A DNA stretch of 64,000 nucleotides. Origin: Amycolatopsis bullii. GTDB lineage: Bacteria > Actinomycetota > Actinomycetes > Mycobacteriales > Pseudonocardiaceae. Positions 19,639 through 27,613 of the stretch are shown here, one piece after another. Position 1 is the stretch's first letter. Every line of letters starts with the position of its first letter. The notes below the pieces were generated by a model. That model saw only the letters and a list, made by a program, of their open reading frames with translations, was not told the origin of the DNA and searched no databases. The stretch lies in NCBI RefSeq assembly GCF_014654205.1, contig NZ_BNAW01000049.1:1-64000 (forward strand), given 5' to 3'. The position numbers and the translations under genes were made by a program.

Positions 19639-19725
19639 TCAGAAGAACAAGCCCGCCAGGATCCCGCCGCCGGCCAGCACCAGCGCGGCGACGAGCACGG
19701 CCGCGACAACTCGTTTCGGCATCAT
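19639..19725 (-). CDS. Possible tiny membrane protein
   Basis: A 28-residue frame starting M-M-P-K-R-V-V and continuing as one strongly hydrophobic segment to the stop. It lies 12 bp upstream of the DUF3151 gene on the same strand and could be a small single-span protein. No ribosome site is visible and such a short frame can arise by chance. Confidence 0.3.
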   Translation of the reverse strand: MMPKRVVAAVLVAALVLAGGGILAGLFF

Positions 19726-19841
19726 GGCGCGACACCATGCCAAGCCCGACGCGGCTGAAGCAAGTTCGTGACCCCTACGGGTGAACCCGGATTTTCGCGT
19801 CGTTTGCCACGGTCTTGGCCCACTCGTGACCATGACCGGCC

Positions 19842-21035
19842 ATGATGTCCGGCATGGCCAAGGCAGTCGACGTCCCGGTGGACGTGATCCCGCGCAGTCC
19901 CGTCGCGAAGACGCGGCTGTTCTTCACGCGGCACTGGCACCGCGGCGCCCCCGGGCAGCCGACCCCGGACTGGGTGCTCCGGTTCTGCTACGGGATGTGG
20001 CTGGCGGCGTTCGCGTTCAAGCTGATCGGCTCGTCGTGGGACATGTCGTGGCACTTCAGGTGGCTGCGCGACGACCTGGCGCCGCCGCACCTGATCAACA
20101 CCGTCGGCACGGTGATCATCGTGGTGCTGGTGGCCATCCACAGCTACACGGGCCTCGGCGCCGACAAGACGTCGCTGCGGCTGATGCAGATCGGCCTGCT
20201 GACGTTCCTGGTCGCGGCGCCCCTCGACGTCATCAACCACCGCGTCAACGGCCTCGACCTGACCGCGTGGAGCCCGTCGCACATGATGCTCTACCTGGGC
20301 ACGGGCATCATGCAGGCCGGCGTCCTGCTGGGCTGGCTGCGGCTCGCGCCGCCGGGCCGCTTCCGCACCGGCGTGCTGCTCGGGCTGTGGGCGTTCTTCC
20401 TGGAGAACACGTTCTTCCCGAACGGCCAGCAGGAGTACGGCATCCTCGGCCTGCGCGCCTGGGAGAGCGGGGAGCCGGAGGCCGAGAAGTCGCTGCTGGA
20501 CTTCGCGGCCAACCAGATCGGGCACCCGGTCGACCGGACGGCTGTGCTGCACTTCACGATGCCCATCCCGGAGTGGGTGTACCCGCTGTGGGGCATCGGC
20601 GTGATGGCGTTGATCCTGGTCCTGGCGCGCCGGACGCTGGGGTTCCGCTGGGCGGCTTCTTCGGTGGCTCTGGCGTACGTCGCCTACCGGTCGGTGATGT
20701 GGCCCCTGCTGCTCGGGCTGGGTTTCCCGGTGTCGACGGTGCCGTTCTACCTGCTCTTCGTGGGGCTGGCGGTCGACCTGGCGTTCGTGATGGGCAACGG
20801 CGCCGTGCGCGCGGCCGCCGGAGCGCTGCTGGTGACGGCGTTCGGCTACGGGGCGTTCTGGCTGCAGTCGCAGTTCCGGCCGTGGGTGCTGGGTGACGCG
20901 CACACGGAGTCGGCGCCGCCGGCGGCGTACTGGACGGCCCTGGTGGTGCTGGCCGGCGTGTTCGTCCTGTGGGCGGCGGCCGGTCCGGCGGCCCGGTGGT
21001 GGGCCACCCGGCGACCGGTGCCCGAAACGGCCTGA
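19842..21035 (+). CDS. Polytopic membrane protein of unknown function
   Basis: A protein of about 397 residues with some nine or ten hydrophobic segments, an N-terminal cytoplasmic stretch of 45 residues and a short charged tail. Notable polar motifs within or near membrane segments are S-S-W-D-M-S-W-H-F, P-L-D-V-I-N-H-R-V-N-G-L-D, and W-S-P-S-H-M-M-L-Y-L-G, whose histidines and aspartates could bind metal or heme. I do not recognise the family. Start codons at 19842, 19845 and 19854 are in frame; none has a ribosome site. A long palindrome follows as terminator. Confidence 0.7.
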   Translation: MMSGMAKAVDVPVDVIPRSPVAKTRLFFTRHWHRGAPGQPTPDWVLRFCYGMWLAAFAFKLIGSSWDMSWHFRWLRDDLAPPHLINTVGTVIIVVLVAIHSYTGLGADKTSLRLMQIGLLTFLVAAPLDVINHRVNGLDLTAWSPSHMMLYLGTGIMQAGVLLGWLRLAPPGRFRTGVLLGLWAFFLENTFFPNGQQEYGILGLRAWESGEPEAEKSLLDFAANQIGHPVDRTAVLHFTMPIPEWVYPLWGIGVMALILVLARRTLGFRWAASSVALAYVAYRSVMWPLLLGLGFPVSTVPFYLLFVGLAVDLAFVMGNGAVRAAAGALLVTAFGYGAFWLQSQFRPWVLGDAHTESAPPAAYWTALVVLAGVFVLWAAAGPAARWWATRRPVPETA

Positions 21036-21045
21036 ACACGACGAA

Positions 21046-21077
21046 GGGGGGGCACTTTCACGTGAAAGTGCCCCCCC
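21046..21077. terminator. 32-bp perfect palindrome, bidirectional terminator; GGCACTTTC element copy 1
   Basis: Two 16-base arms with no spacer, beginning with seven G and ending with seven C, centred on TTTCACGTGAAA. Outer bases CGAA/TTCG extend the stem with one bulge. It lies between the convergent membrane protein and aldolase genes. The core GGCACTTTC...GAAAGTGCC recurs in the window at 24052, 41200 and 58286. Confidence 0.8.
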
Positions 21078-21089
21078 CTTCGCGCGTGA

Positions 21090-22121
21090 TTACTTGAGCT
21101 TCGTGCCCGCCGAGCCCAGTGCCTGGCAGGCCTCGACAACGCGAGCCGCCATCCCGGCCTCCGCGGCCTTCAGGTACGAGCGCGGGTCGTAGACCTTCTT
21201 GTTGCCGACCTCGCCGTCGATCTTCAGGACGCCGTCGTAGTTCTTGAAGAAGTGGTCCACGATCGGGCGCGTGAAGGCGTACTGCGTGTCCGTGTCGACG
21301 TTCATCTTCACCACGCCGTAGGACACCGCCTCGCGGATCTCCTCCGGGAGCGAACCCGAGCCGCCGTGGAAGACCAGCTCGAACGGCTTCGCGCCGCTGT
21401 CCAGGCCGAGCTTCTTCGCCGCCGCCTCCTGGCCGCCCTTCAGCACGTCCGGGCGCAGCTTCACGTTGCCCGGCTTGTACACGCCGTGGACGTTGCCGAA
21501 CGTCGCCGCCAGCAGGTAGCGGCCCTTCTCGCCGGCGCCCAGCGCGTCGATCGTCTTCAGGAAGTCGCCTTCGGCGGTGTACAGCTTCTCGTTGATCTCC
21601 GCCTCGACGCCGTCTTCCTCGCCGCCGACGACGCCGATCTCGACCTCGAGGATGATCTTCGCGGCCGCCGTCTTGGCGAGCAGATCCGCGGCGATCTCGA
21701 GGTTCTCGTCGAGGTCGATCGCCGAGCCGTCCCACATGTGGGACTGGAACAGCGGGTTCTGGCCGTTCTTCACGCGCTCGGCCGAGATCTCGATCAGCGG
21801 CCGGACGAAGCCGTCCAGCTTGTCCTTCGGGCAGTGGTCGGTGTGCAGCGCGACGTTGACGTCGTACTTCGCCGCCACGACCTGGGCGAACTCCGCCAGC
21901 GCGGTCGCGCCGGTCACCATGTCCTTGACCTTCTGGCCGGACGCGAACTCCGCACCGCCGGTGGAGAACTGGATGATGCCGTCGCTCTCCGCCTCGGCGA
22001 AGCCGCGGATGGCGGCGTTCACGGTCTCGGACGAGGTCACGTTGATGGCCGGGTAGGCGAACTCGTTCGCCTTGGCCCGGTCGAGCATCTCCGCGTAGAC
22101 CTCGGGGGTGGCGATGGGCAT
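21090..22121 (-). CDS. fba: Fructose-bisphosphate aldolase, class II
   Basis: A 343-residue zinc-dependent aldolase splitting fructose 1,6-bisphosphate into dihydroxyacetone phosphate and glyceraldehyde 3-phosphate. The H-T-D-H motif at residues 93-96 has a zinc ligand and the catalytic Asp95; further family motifs are F-G-N-V-H-G-V-Y and V-F-H-G-G-S-G-S for the phosphate site. The ATG at 22121 has a perfect AAGGAGGAG eight bases upstream, which decides the start although the frame is open further. Housekeeping glycolytic enzyme; the gene is monocistronic. Confidence 0.97.
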   Translation of the reverse strand: MPIATPEVYAEMLDRAKANEFAYPAINVTSSETVNAAIRGFAEAESDGIIQFSTGGAEFASGQKVKDMVTGATALAEFAQVVAAKYDVNVALHTDHCPKDKLDGFVRPLIEISAERVKNGQNPLFQSHMWDGSAIDLDENLEIAADLLAKTAAAKIILEVEIGVVGGEEDGVEAEINEKLYTAEGDFLKTIDALGAGEKGRYLLAATFGNVHGVYKPGNVKLRPDVLKGGQEAAAKKLGLDSGAKPFELVFHGGSGSLPEEIREAVSYGVVKMNVDTDTQYAFTRPIVDHFFKNYDGVLKIDGEVGNKKVYDPRSYLKAAEAGMAARVVEACQALGSAGTKLK

Positions 22122-22239
22122 CGTTACTCCTCCTTGGCACAGGGTGGTCCCGACCGCATCGTACGAGGTCGGCCGTCGCTGCACACCGGTCCCCGCGCAG
22201 AAATCTTCCCGCACGTCGAATCGGTTCAGAAGGAGGTGT

Positions 22240-22270
22240 GTCCGGCCGCCGGGCGCACCGGCGGCCGGAC
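22240..22270 (-). terminator. Rho-independent-like hairpin after LLM gene
   Basis: Perfect 13-base arms (GTCCGGCCGCCGG and complement) with loop GCGCA, six bases past the stop of the LLM oxidoreductase on the minus strand. Confidence 0.7.
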
Positions 22271-22275
22271 GAGGA

Positions 22276-23100
22276 TCACAGCAGTTCGGAGGCCAGCGCG
22301 CGGTAGGCCGGCCACGGGTCTTCGTTGAGCACCTGGACGACCACCTGGTCCGCCCCCGCCTCGAGGTGGGCCGACAGCCCGCGGGCGATCGTCGCCGCGT
22401 CGCCGTGCAGGGCCAGTGCGTCGACCAGGCGGTCGCTGCCCTCACCCTCCAGGTCGGCGTCCGTGAACCCCAGTTTCCGCAGGTTGGCGACGTAGTTGGA
22501 CAGCCCCAGGTAGTACTTCACCGTCTGCCGCCCGATCGCCCGGGCCTCGGCGGCGTCGGTCGACAGGACCACCTTGTGCTCCGGCGCCAGCAGCTTGCCC
22601 GAGCCGAGGATTTCGCGCGTGCTGCGGGTGTGCTCCGGCGTCGTCAGGTACGGGTGCGCCCCGGCGGTGCGCTCGCCCGACAGCGCCACCACCTTGGGGC
22701 CCAGCGCCGCCAGCGCCCGGCCCGCGACCGGGACGCCCGCCGCGTCCAGGCCGTCGAGGTAGTCGACGAGAGCCGCGTACGGTTTCTTGTACTCCTTCGT
22801 CGCTTCGCGGTGGCCCGCGCCGACGCCGAGCAGGAAACGGTCCGGGTACTTGCCCGCGAGCCGCTCGTAGACCCGGGCGATGTCCGCGGGCTCGTCCTGC
22901 CAGATGTTCACGATGCCGGTCGCGATGACCAGCGAGTCCGTCGCCGCGAGGATGTCGTCCACGGACGCGAGGTCGCCCGCGCCGGGTGAGCCGCCCAGCC
23001 AGATCGCGCCGTAGCCCGCCTTCTCCGCCTCCGCCGCGAACGCCGCGTCCACGTTCGCGTGGTACCGCCAGATGCCCAGCTTGCCCAGTTCGATAGCCAT
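22276..23100 (-). CDS. LLM-class F420-dependent oxidoreductase
   Basis: A 274-residue luciferase-like TIM-barrel protein of the short F420-dependent subfamily (TIGR03620-like). It opens with L-G-K-L-G-I-W-R-Y and has G-V-G-A-G-H-R-E, the cofactor-side loop. The substrate is unknown. The ATG at 23100 with GGAG upstream is clearly the start; the frame further upstream is antisense to the aldo-keto reductase. The gene is divergent from that reductase with only 63 bp between starts, so the two redox genes probably share a control region. Confidence 0.85.
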   Translation of the reverse strand: MAIELGKLGIWRYHANVDAAFAAEAEKAGYGAIWLGGSPGAGDLASVDDILAATDSLVIATGIVNIWQDEPADIARVYERLAGKYPDRFLLGVGAGHREATKEYKKPYAALVDYLDGLDAAGVPVAGRALAALGPKVVALSGERTAGAHPYLTTPEHTRSTREILGSGKLLAPEHKVVLSTDAAEARAIGRQTVKYYLGLSNYVANLRKLGFTDADLEGEGSDRLVDALALHGDAATIARGLSAHLEAGADQVVVQVLNEDPWPAYRALASELL

Positions 23101-23163
23101 GGAACACTCCAACGCACGAGACGGCGATTTTCCTCCCGGCTCCGGCGAACTACCGTCGATGGT

Positions 23164-24090
23164 ATGACCAAGCTGGGCAACACCGACCTCGACGTGTACG
23201 GCCTCAACCTCGGCTGCAACGTCTTCGGCTGGACGGCCGACGAGCCGCAGTCCTTCGCCGTCCTGGACGCCTACACCGCGGCCGGCGGCAACTTCCTGGA
23301 CAGCGCCGATCTCTACGGCGGCGGGGGCGGCTCCGAAACGATCATCGGCCGCTGGCTGGCCGCGCGGGGCCGGCGGGACGACGTCGTCGTGGCGACCAAG
23401 GTCGGGTTGTGGGACGGACGGCCGGGTCTGTCCGCGAAGAACATCCAGGCCGCGGCGGAGGACTCGCTGCGGCGTCTGCAAACCGACCACATCGACCTCT
23501 ACTACGCCCACCGCGACGACCCGGACACCCCGCTCGAAGAGACGCTGGCCGCGTTCGACGCCCTGGTCCGCGCAGGCAAGGTCCGCTACCTGGGGGCGTC
23601 CAACTACACCGCCGGACGGCTCGCCGAAGCACTGTCCATTTCGGACCAGAACGGCTTCGCGCGGTACGCCATGCTGCAGCCGCACTACAACCTCGTCGAG
23701 CGGGACTACGAGCACGACCTCGCGCCGCTCGTCGAGCGGGAAGGCCTCGCGACGTTGCCGTACTTCGCCCTCGCCAAGGGTTTCCTCACCGGCAAGTACC
23801 GCACGAAGGACGAGCCCGGCGACAGCCCGCGCGCCGCCCGGGCCGTGTCCTATTTGGACGGCCACGGCGAACGCGTCCTCGCCGCCTTGGACGAAGTCGC
23901 GCGGGCGCACGGGGTCTCGGTCGCCACGGTGTCGCTCGCGTGGCTGCGGCAGCAGCCGACGGTCGCCGCCCCGATCGCCAGCGCCCGGACCCCCGAGCAG
24001 CTCACCGACCTGATCGCGTCGGTCTCCCTCGACCTGACCCCCGGCGAACTAGGGGTACTTTCCCGTGAAAGTCCCCTTACTGTCGGGTAG
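23164..24090 (+). CDS. Aldo/keto reductase whose 3' end lies in a dispersed palindrome
   Basis: A 308-residue NADPH-dependent reductase. The catalytic tetrad is Asp46, Tyr51, Lys79 and His116, in F-L-D-S-A-D-L-Y, V-A-T-K-V and Y-Y-A-H-R. It should reduce aldehydes or ketones. There is no ribosome site, but TACCGT stands exactly seven bases before the ATG, suggesting a leaderless message. The last dozen residues (297-308) are encoded by the GGCACTTTC-type palindrome at 24052-24076 and the bases after it, so the natural C-terminus may have been replaced. Confidence 0.88.
   Translation: MTKLGNTDLDVYGLNLGCNVFGWTADEPQSFAVLDAYTAAGGNFLDSADLYGGGGGSETIIGRWLAARGRRDDVVVATKVGLWDGRPGLSAKNIQAAAEDSLRRLQTDHIDLYYAHRDDPDTPLEETLAAFDALVRAGKVRYLGASNYTAGRLAEALSISDQNGFARYAMLQPHYNLVERDYEHDLAPLVEREGLATLPYFALAKGFLTGKYRTKDEPGDSPRAARAVSYLDGHGERVLAALDEVARAHGVSVATVSLAWLRQQPTVAAPIASARTPEQLTDLIASVSLDLTPGELGVLSRESPLTVG
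24052..24076. repeat. GGCACTTTC palindrome, copy 2, inside the 3' end of the aldo/keto reductase
   Basis: GGGG-T-ACTTTC, a short centre and GAAAGT-CCCC form a slightly degraded copy of the palindrome seen at 21051. It is 12 bases before the TAG stop and may serve as the terminator of the gene it is part of. Confidence 0.6.
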
Positions 24091-24105
24091 CTTACCGCGG
24101 GTAAG
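24091..24105. promoter_or_regulatory. Operator-like palindrome before the SDR-PPOX-BVMO genes
   Basis: CTTACC and GGTAAG, separated by GCG, make a perfect 15-bp inverted repeat directly after the preceding stop codon and 41 bases before the SDR start. The TACC-N3-GGTA form is typical of TetR-family sites (family knowledge); no TetR gene is adjacent. Confidence 0.5.
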
Positions 24106-24145
24106 TTGGGGTACGGTGCCCTCAAGGAACGTCTAGGAGGGCACC

Positions 24146-25057
24146 GTGGCCAACCCGTTTTCGCTGCTGAGCGGCACCAAGAAGGTCGACGGCAAGGTCG
24201 TGCTGATCACCGGCGCGGCCCGCGGCATCGGCGCCGGGCTGGCCGAGCGGCTCGCCGCCCGCGGCGCCAAGGTCGCGCTCGTCGGGCTCGAAGCCGAGGA
24301 GCAGCAGAAGGTCGCCGACCGGATCGGGCCCCACGCGCACGCCTGGGAAGCCGACGTCACCAGCTGGGACGCCCTCGAGCAGGCGACCAACGGCGTCGTC
24401 GAGCACTTCGGCGGGATCGACATCGTCATCGCGAACGCCGGCATCGCGACCGCGGGCTTCGTCCGCTCGGTCGACCGGGCCGCGTTCGAAAAGGTCATCG
24501 AGGTCGACCTGCTCGGCGTCTGGCGGACCTTCCGCGTCACGCTCCCGCACGTCATCGAGCGCAAGGGCTACCTGCTGGCGATCTCCAGCCTCGCCGCGAT
24601 CACGCACGCCCCGGGCATGGCCAACTACGCCGCCGCGAAGGCCGGCGTCGAAGCGTTCTCGAACAGCCTCCGCGCCGAGGTCGCCCACTTGGGCGTGAAG
24701 GTCGGAGTCGCGCACCCGACATGGATCCGCACCGACCTGGTCGAGAGCGCGGACGCGCACCCGGTGTTCGGCAAGCTCCGCGCGTCGATGCCCGGCCTGA
24801 TCGGCAAGACGTACCCGCTGGACGTGGCCCTGGACGACCTCGAGGCGGGCATCCTCAAGCGCGCCCGGACCATCCACGTGCCGCGCTGGGTCGGCGGGCT
24901 CAAGCTGCTGCGCGCCTTCCTGCCGCCGGTGATCGAGATCGGCTCCCGCAGCCGGGTACCGTCGGCGGACAAGGCCGCGCTGGCCGACATCGAGGCCCGC
25001 GGCGCGTTCGAGTCGGCGGTCACCGGCCACGGCGGCCGAGCCGCCACCAAGGGGTGA
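24146..25057 (+). CDS. Short-chain dehydrogenase/reductase
   Basis: A 303-residue classical SDR. The nucleotide motif T-G-A-A-R-G-I-G is at 22-29, N-A-G at 97-99, and the catalytic residues are Ser148, Tyr161 and Lys165 (Y-A-A-A-K). The extra C-terminal 70 residues resemble SDRs found beside flavin monooxygenases. It probably interconverts an alcohol and a ketone. AGGAGGG precedes the GTG. Two bases separate its stop from the PPOX start, and the Baeyer-Villiger monooxygenase follows, so the three could act in sequence: alcohol to ketone, ketone to ester (inference). Confidence 0.88.
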   Translation: MANPFSLLSGTKKVDGKVVLITGAARGIGAGLAERLAARGAKVALVGLEAEEQQKVADRIGPHAHAWEADVTSWDALEQATNGVVEHFGGIDIVIANAGIATAGFVRSVDRAAFEKVIEVDLLGVWRTFRVTLPHVIERKGYLLAISSLAAITHAPGMANYAAAKAGVEAFSNSLRAEVAHLGVKVGVAHPTWIRTDLVESADAHPVFGKLRASMPGLIGKTYPLDVALDDLEAGILKRARTIHVPRWVGGLKLLRAFLPPVIEIGSRSRVPSADKAALADIEARGAFESAVTGHGGRAATKG

Positions 25058-25059
25058 CC

Positions 25060-25533
25060 ATGTCCCGTCGCGACCAGATCAGGATGACCGACGACGAAGT
25101 CCGCGCGTACCTCGCGGAGCAGAAGGTCATCAACGTCGCCAGCGTCGGCCCGAACGGCCGCCCGCACCTCGCGCCGCTCTGGTACTTCCCGCACGAAGAC
25201 GGCGTCGCGACCTGGACGTACGGAACGTCGCAGAAGGCCAAGAACTTCCGGCGGCTGCCGGAGGCGACCGTGCTGGTCGAGGACGGCGACAGCTACGAGA
25301 AGCTCCGCGGCGTCTCGTTCGAGGCCGACGTCGAGATCGTCGAGGACACCGCCGAGGTCACCCGGATGGGCACCGCGCTGATGCAGCGGTACTCCGGCGC
25401 CAAGCCGGGCGACCCGGCACCGGCCGAACTGCAGGCCTTCATCGCAGGTCAGGCCGCGAAACGCATCGGGCTGATCTTCCGGCCGACCAAGGTCGCCAGC
25501 TGGGACCACGGCAAGCTCGGCGGGACGTACTGA
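25060..25533 (+). CDS. PPOX-class F420/flavin-binding protein
   Basis: A 157-residue split-barrel protein of the pyridoxamine-phosphate-oxidase superfamily. The N-terminal pattern L-A-E-Q-K-V-I-N-V-A-S-V-G-P-N-G-R-P-H and L-W-Y-F-P match the F420 or FMN-binding branch. It starts two bases after the SDR stop, with AAGGGG as ribosome site overlapping that gene, so the two are translated from one mRNA. Function within the SDR-BVMO cluster is unknown; supply or use of reduced cofactor is possible. Confidence 0.8.
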   Translation: MSRRDQIRMTDDEVRAYLAEQKVINVASVGPNGRPHLAPLWYFPHEDGVATWTYGTSQKAKNFRRLPEATVLVEDGDSYEKLRGVSFEADVEIVEDTAEVTRMGTALMQRYSGAKPGDPAPAELQAFIAGQAAKRIGLIFRPTKVASWDHGKLGGTY

Positions 25534-25550
25534 TCGGTAGGCAGTACTTC

Positions 25551-25567
25551 CAAGTAACTGTTACTTG
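25551..25567. promoter_or_regulatory. 17-bp perfect palindrome before the monooxygenase gene
   Basis: CAAGTAAC and GTTACTTG flank a single T, 47 bases before the monooxygenase ATG. It shares GTAA/TTAC halves with the repeat at 24091, so the same regulator might bind both. The lack of the two-base centre argues against KstR. Confidence 0.5.
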
Positions 25568-25614
25568 AGGTAACGTCATCTGGGCAGGATCCCCGACGCA
25601 GCGGAGGCCGACAG

Positions 25615-27084
25615 ATGACCGAGCGGTTCAAGGTCGTGATCGTGGGCACCGGGTTCTCCGGGCTCGGCCAGGCGATCCAGCTCGAGAAGGCCGGCATCCG
25701 GGACTACGTGATCCTGGAGAAGGCCACCGAGGTGGGCGGCACCTGGCGCGACAACTCCTACCCCGGGTGCGCGTGCGACGTGCAGTCGCACATGTACTCG
25801 TTCTCGTACGAGCAGAACCCGGGCTGGTCGCGGTCGTTCTCGCCGCAGCCGGAGATCTTCGACTACCTCAAGCGGGTCGCGGACAAGTACCGGCTGCGCG
25901 AGAAGATCCGCTTCGGCGTCGAGCTCACCGGCGCCCACTGGGACGAGCGGGAGCGCCGCTGGACGGCGACGACCAGGGACGGCCGCGAGTTCGTCGCGCA
26001 GTTCCTCGTCTCCGGTGTCGGCGGCCTGCACATCCCGCAGGTCCCCGAGCTGCCCGGCATCGCGAACTTCCAGGGGCAGACCTGGCACTCCGCGCGCTGG
26101 AACCACGAGTACGACCTGCGCGGCAAGCGTGTTGCTGTCGTGGGCACCGGGGCCAGCGCCGTCCAGTTCGTCCCGAAGATCGCCCCGGACGTCGCCGCGT
26201 TGACGCTGTTCCAGCGGACGCCGCCGTGGATCATGCCCAAGCCCGACCACGCGATGCCGTCGTGGGCGCGGACGCTGTTCAAGCGCGTCCCGGGTACCCA
26301 GCGCCTCTACCGCAACGCGCTGTACTGGCTGCTCGAAGCCCGCGCCATCGGCTTCAACGGCCACCCGGCGATCATGAAGGCCGGCGAGCTGATCGCGAAG
26401 CGGAACATCGCGAAGGGCATCAAGGACCCCGCGCTGCGCAAAAAGGTCACGCCGGACTACACGATGGGCTGCAAGCGCGTCCTGATCTCCAACGACTACT
26501 ACCCGGCGCTGGCCCGGCCGAACGTCGACGTCGTCACCGACGGCATCAAGGAGGTCAAGGCGCACTCGATCGTCGACTCCGCGGGCGTCGAGCACGAGGT
26601 CGACGCCATCGTCTACGGCACCGGTTTCAAGGTCACCGACGCGCTGGAGTACCTCGACATCACCGGCGTCGACGGCCGCAACCTGGCCAAGGAGTGGGCG
26701 ACCGAGGGCATGCGGACCCACAAGGGCATCACCGTCTCCGGCTACCCGAACCTGTTCTTCCTGCTCGGCCCGAACACCGCGCTCGGCCACAACTCCGTGG
26801 TGTTCATGATCGAGTCGCAGGCGCGGTACGTCGTCGACGCCATCAAGCTCGCCGACTCGCGCGGCGCCGCGGCGCTGGACGTCCGGCCGGGCGTGCAGGA
26901 CGAGTTCCAGCGGGAGATCCAGGACAAGCTGGTCAAGGGCGTCTGGACGCAGGGCGGCTGCAAGAGCTGGTACCTCGACGCCCAGGGCGTGAACCGGACG
27001 ATCTGGCCGGGCTTCACCTGGCGCTACTGGCTGGAGACGCGCAAGGTCGACCCGGCCGACTACGAGCTGTCCGGCCGCTCCTGA
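25615..27084 (+). CDS. Flavin-containing Baeyer-Villiger monooxygenase
   Basis: A 489-residue class B flavoprotein monooxygenase. It has the FAD fold G-T-G-F-S-G (11-16), the NADPH fold G-T-G-A-S-A (177-182) and between them F-Q-G-Q-T-W-H-S-A-R-W (152-162), the F-x-G-x-x-x-H-x-x-x-W fingerprint of Baeyer-Villiger enzymes. It should insert oxygen next to a carbonyl, turning a ketone into an ester or lactone with NADPH and O2. It follows the SDR and PPOX genes on the same strand after 81 bp containing its own operator-like palindrome. A strong hairpin ends the unit at 27094-27125. Confidence 0.9.
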   Translation: MTERFKVVIVGTGFSGLGQAIQLEKAGIRDYVILEKATEVGGTWRDNSYPGCACDVQSHMYSFSYEQNPGWSRSFSPQPEIFDYLKRVADKYRLREKIRFGVELTGAHWDERERRWTATTRDGREFVAQFLVSGVGGLHIPQVPELPGIANFQGQTWHSARWNHEYDLRGKRVAVVGTGASAVQFVPKIAPDVAALTLFQRTPPWIMPKPDHAMPSWARTLFKRVPGTQRLYRNALYWLLEARAIGFNGHPAIMKAGELIAKRNIAKGIKDPALRKKVTPDYTMGCKRVLISNDYYPALARPNVDVVTDGIKEVKAHSIVDSAGVEHEVDAIVYGTGFKVTDALEYLDITGVDGRNLAKEWATEGMRTHKGITVSGYPNLFFLLGPNTALGHNSVVFMIESQARYVVDAIKLADSRGAAALDVRPGVQDEFQREIQDKLVKGVWTQGGCKSWYLDAQGVNRTIWPGFTWRYWLETRKVDPADYELSGRS

Positions 27085-27093
27085 TCCGCGGAG

Positions 27094-27125
27094 CCCGACG
27101 TTTCGCCACCAGGCGAAACGTCGGG
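27094..27125. terminator. Bidirectional hairpin terminator
   Basis: Perfect 14-base arms (CCCGACGTTTCGCC and complement) and loop ACCA between the convergent monooxygenase and YciI genes. Confidence 0.8.
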
Positions 27126-27133
27126 CGCGAAGC

Positions 27134-27412
27134 CTAGGACGGCAGCCAGGCGCCGATCACCGGCTTGAACTCCCGGACGGTCCGCTGCGCGATGACGCCC
27201 TCCAGGAAGTACGGGTCCCGGTCGATCGTCTCCTTCAGGTGCGCCTCGTCGTCGGCTTGGTACAGCGTGACGCCGCCGGTCCCGTCGCCGAGCGGCCCGG
27301 CGACCGCGACGCGGCCCTCTTCGGCCAGCTTGGTCAGGAACTCGCGATGGCGCGGCCGGACGTCCGGCATCTTTTCCTGGACGTAGGTGATTTCGACGAG
27401 GAACCAGGCCAT
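27134..27412 (-). CDS. YciI family protein
   Basis: A 92-residue ferredoxin-like protein of the YciI/muconolactone-isomerase-like fold, with M-A-W-F-L-V-E-I-T-Y at the first strand, R-P-x-H-R-E-F-L in helix 1, the A-G-P-L-G-D-G-T-G-G turn and D-P-Y-F-L-E-G-V. YciI members are small enzymes or subunits of unclear reaction. CCGGAGAT stands before the ATG, fixing the start. It is divergent from the sigma factor gene. Confidence 0.85.
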   Translation of the reverse strand: MAWFLVEITYVQEKMPDVRPRHREFLTKLAEEGRVAVAGPLGDGTGGVTLYQADDEAHLKETIDRDPYFLEGVIAQRTVREFKPVIGAWLPS

Positions 27413-27613
27413 GTGGATCTCCGGAGGTCGGGCGCGGGCTGACCCTGCCGACGCTACCCGTGTCACAGTTCTGTACCAGCAGCCGATCTGTGGCACCGGC
27501 ATCCGAACCCGATAGGCTGGGCACGCGTCAGTACCTGTGTGAGCGCTGTGAATACCGTGAACCTGCTGACGCGGCACACCGTGCAAACCGGGGTCGAGAA
27601 CAGGCAGGGGTTC

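Noticed and set aside
25551-25567. KstR or KstR2 cholesterol-regulon site before the monooxygenase
   Set aside because: The palindrome has a one-base centre between AAC and GTT whereas KstR sites have two, and the KstR2 AAG-N-N-CTT pattern is not met.
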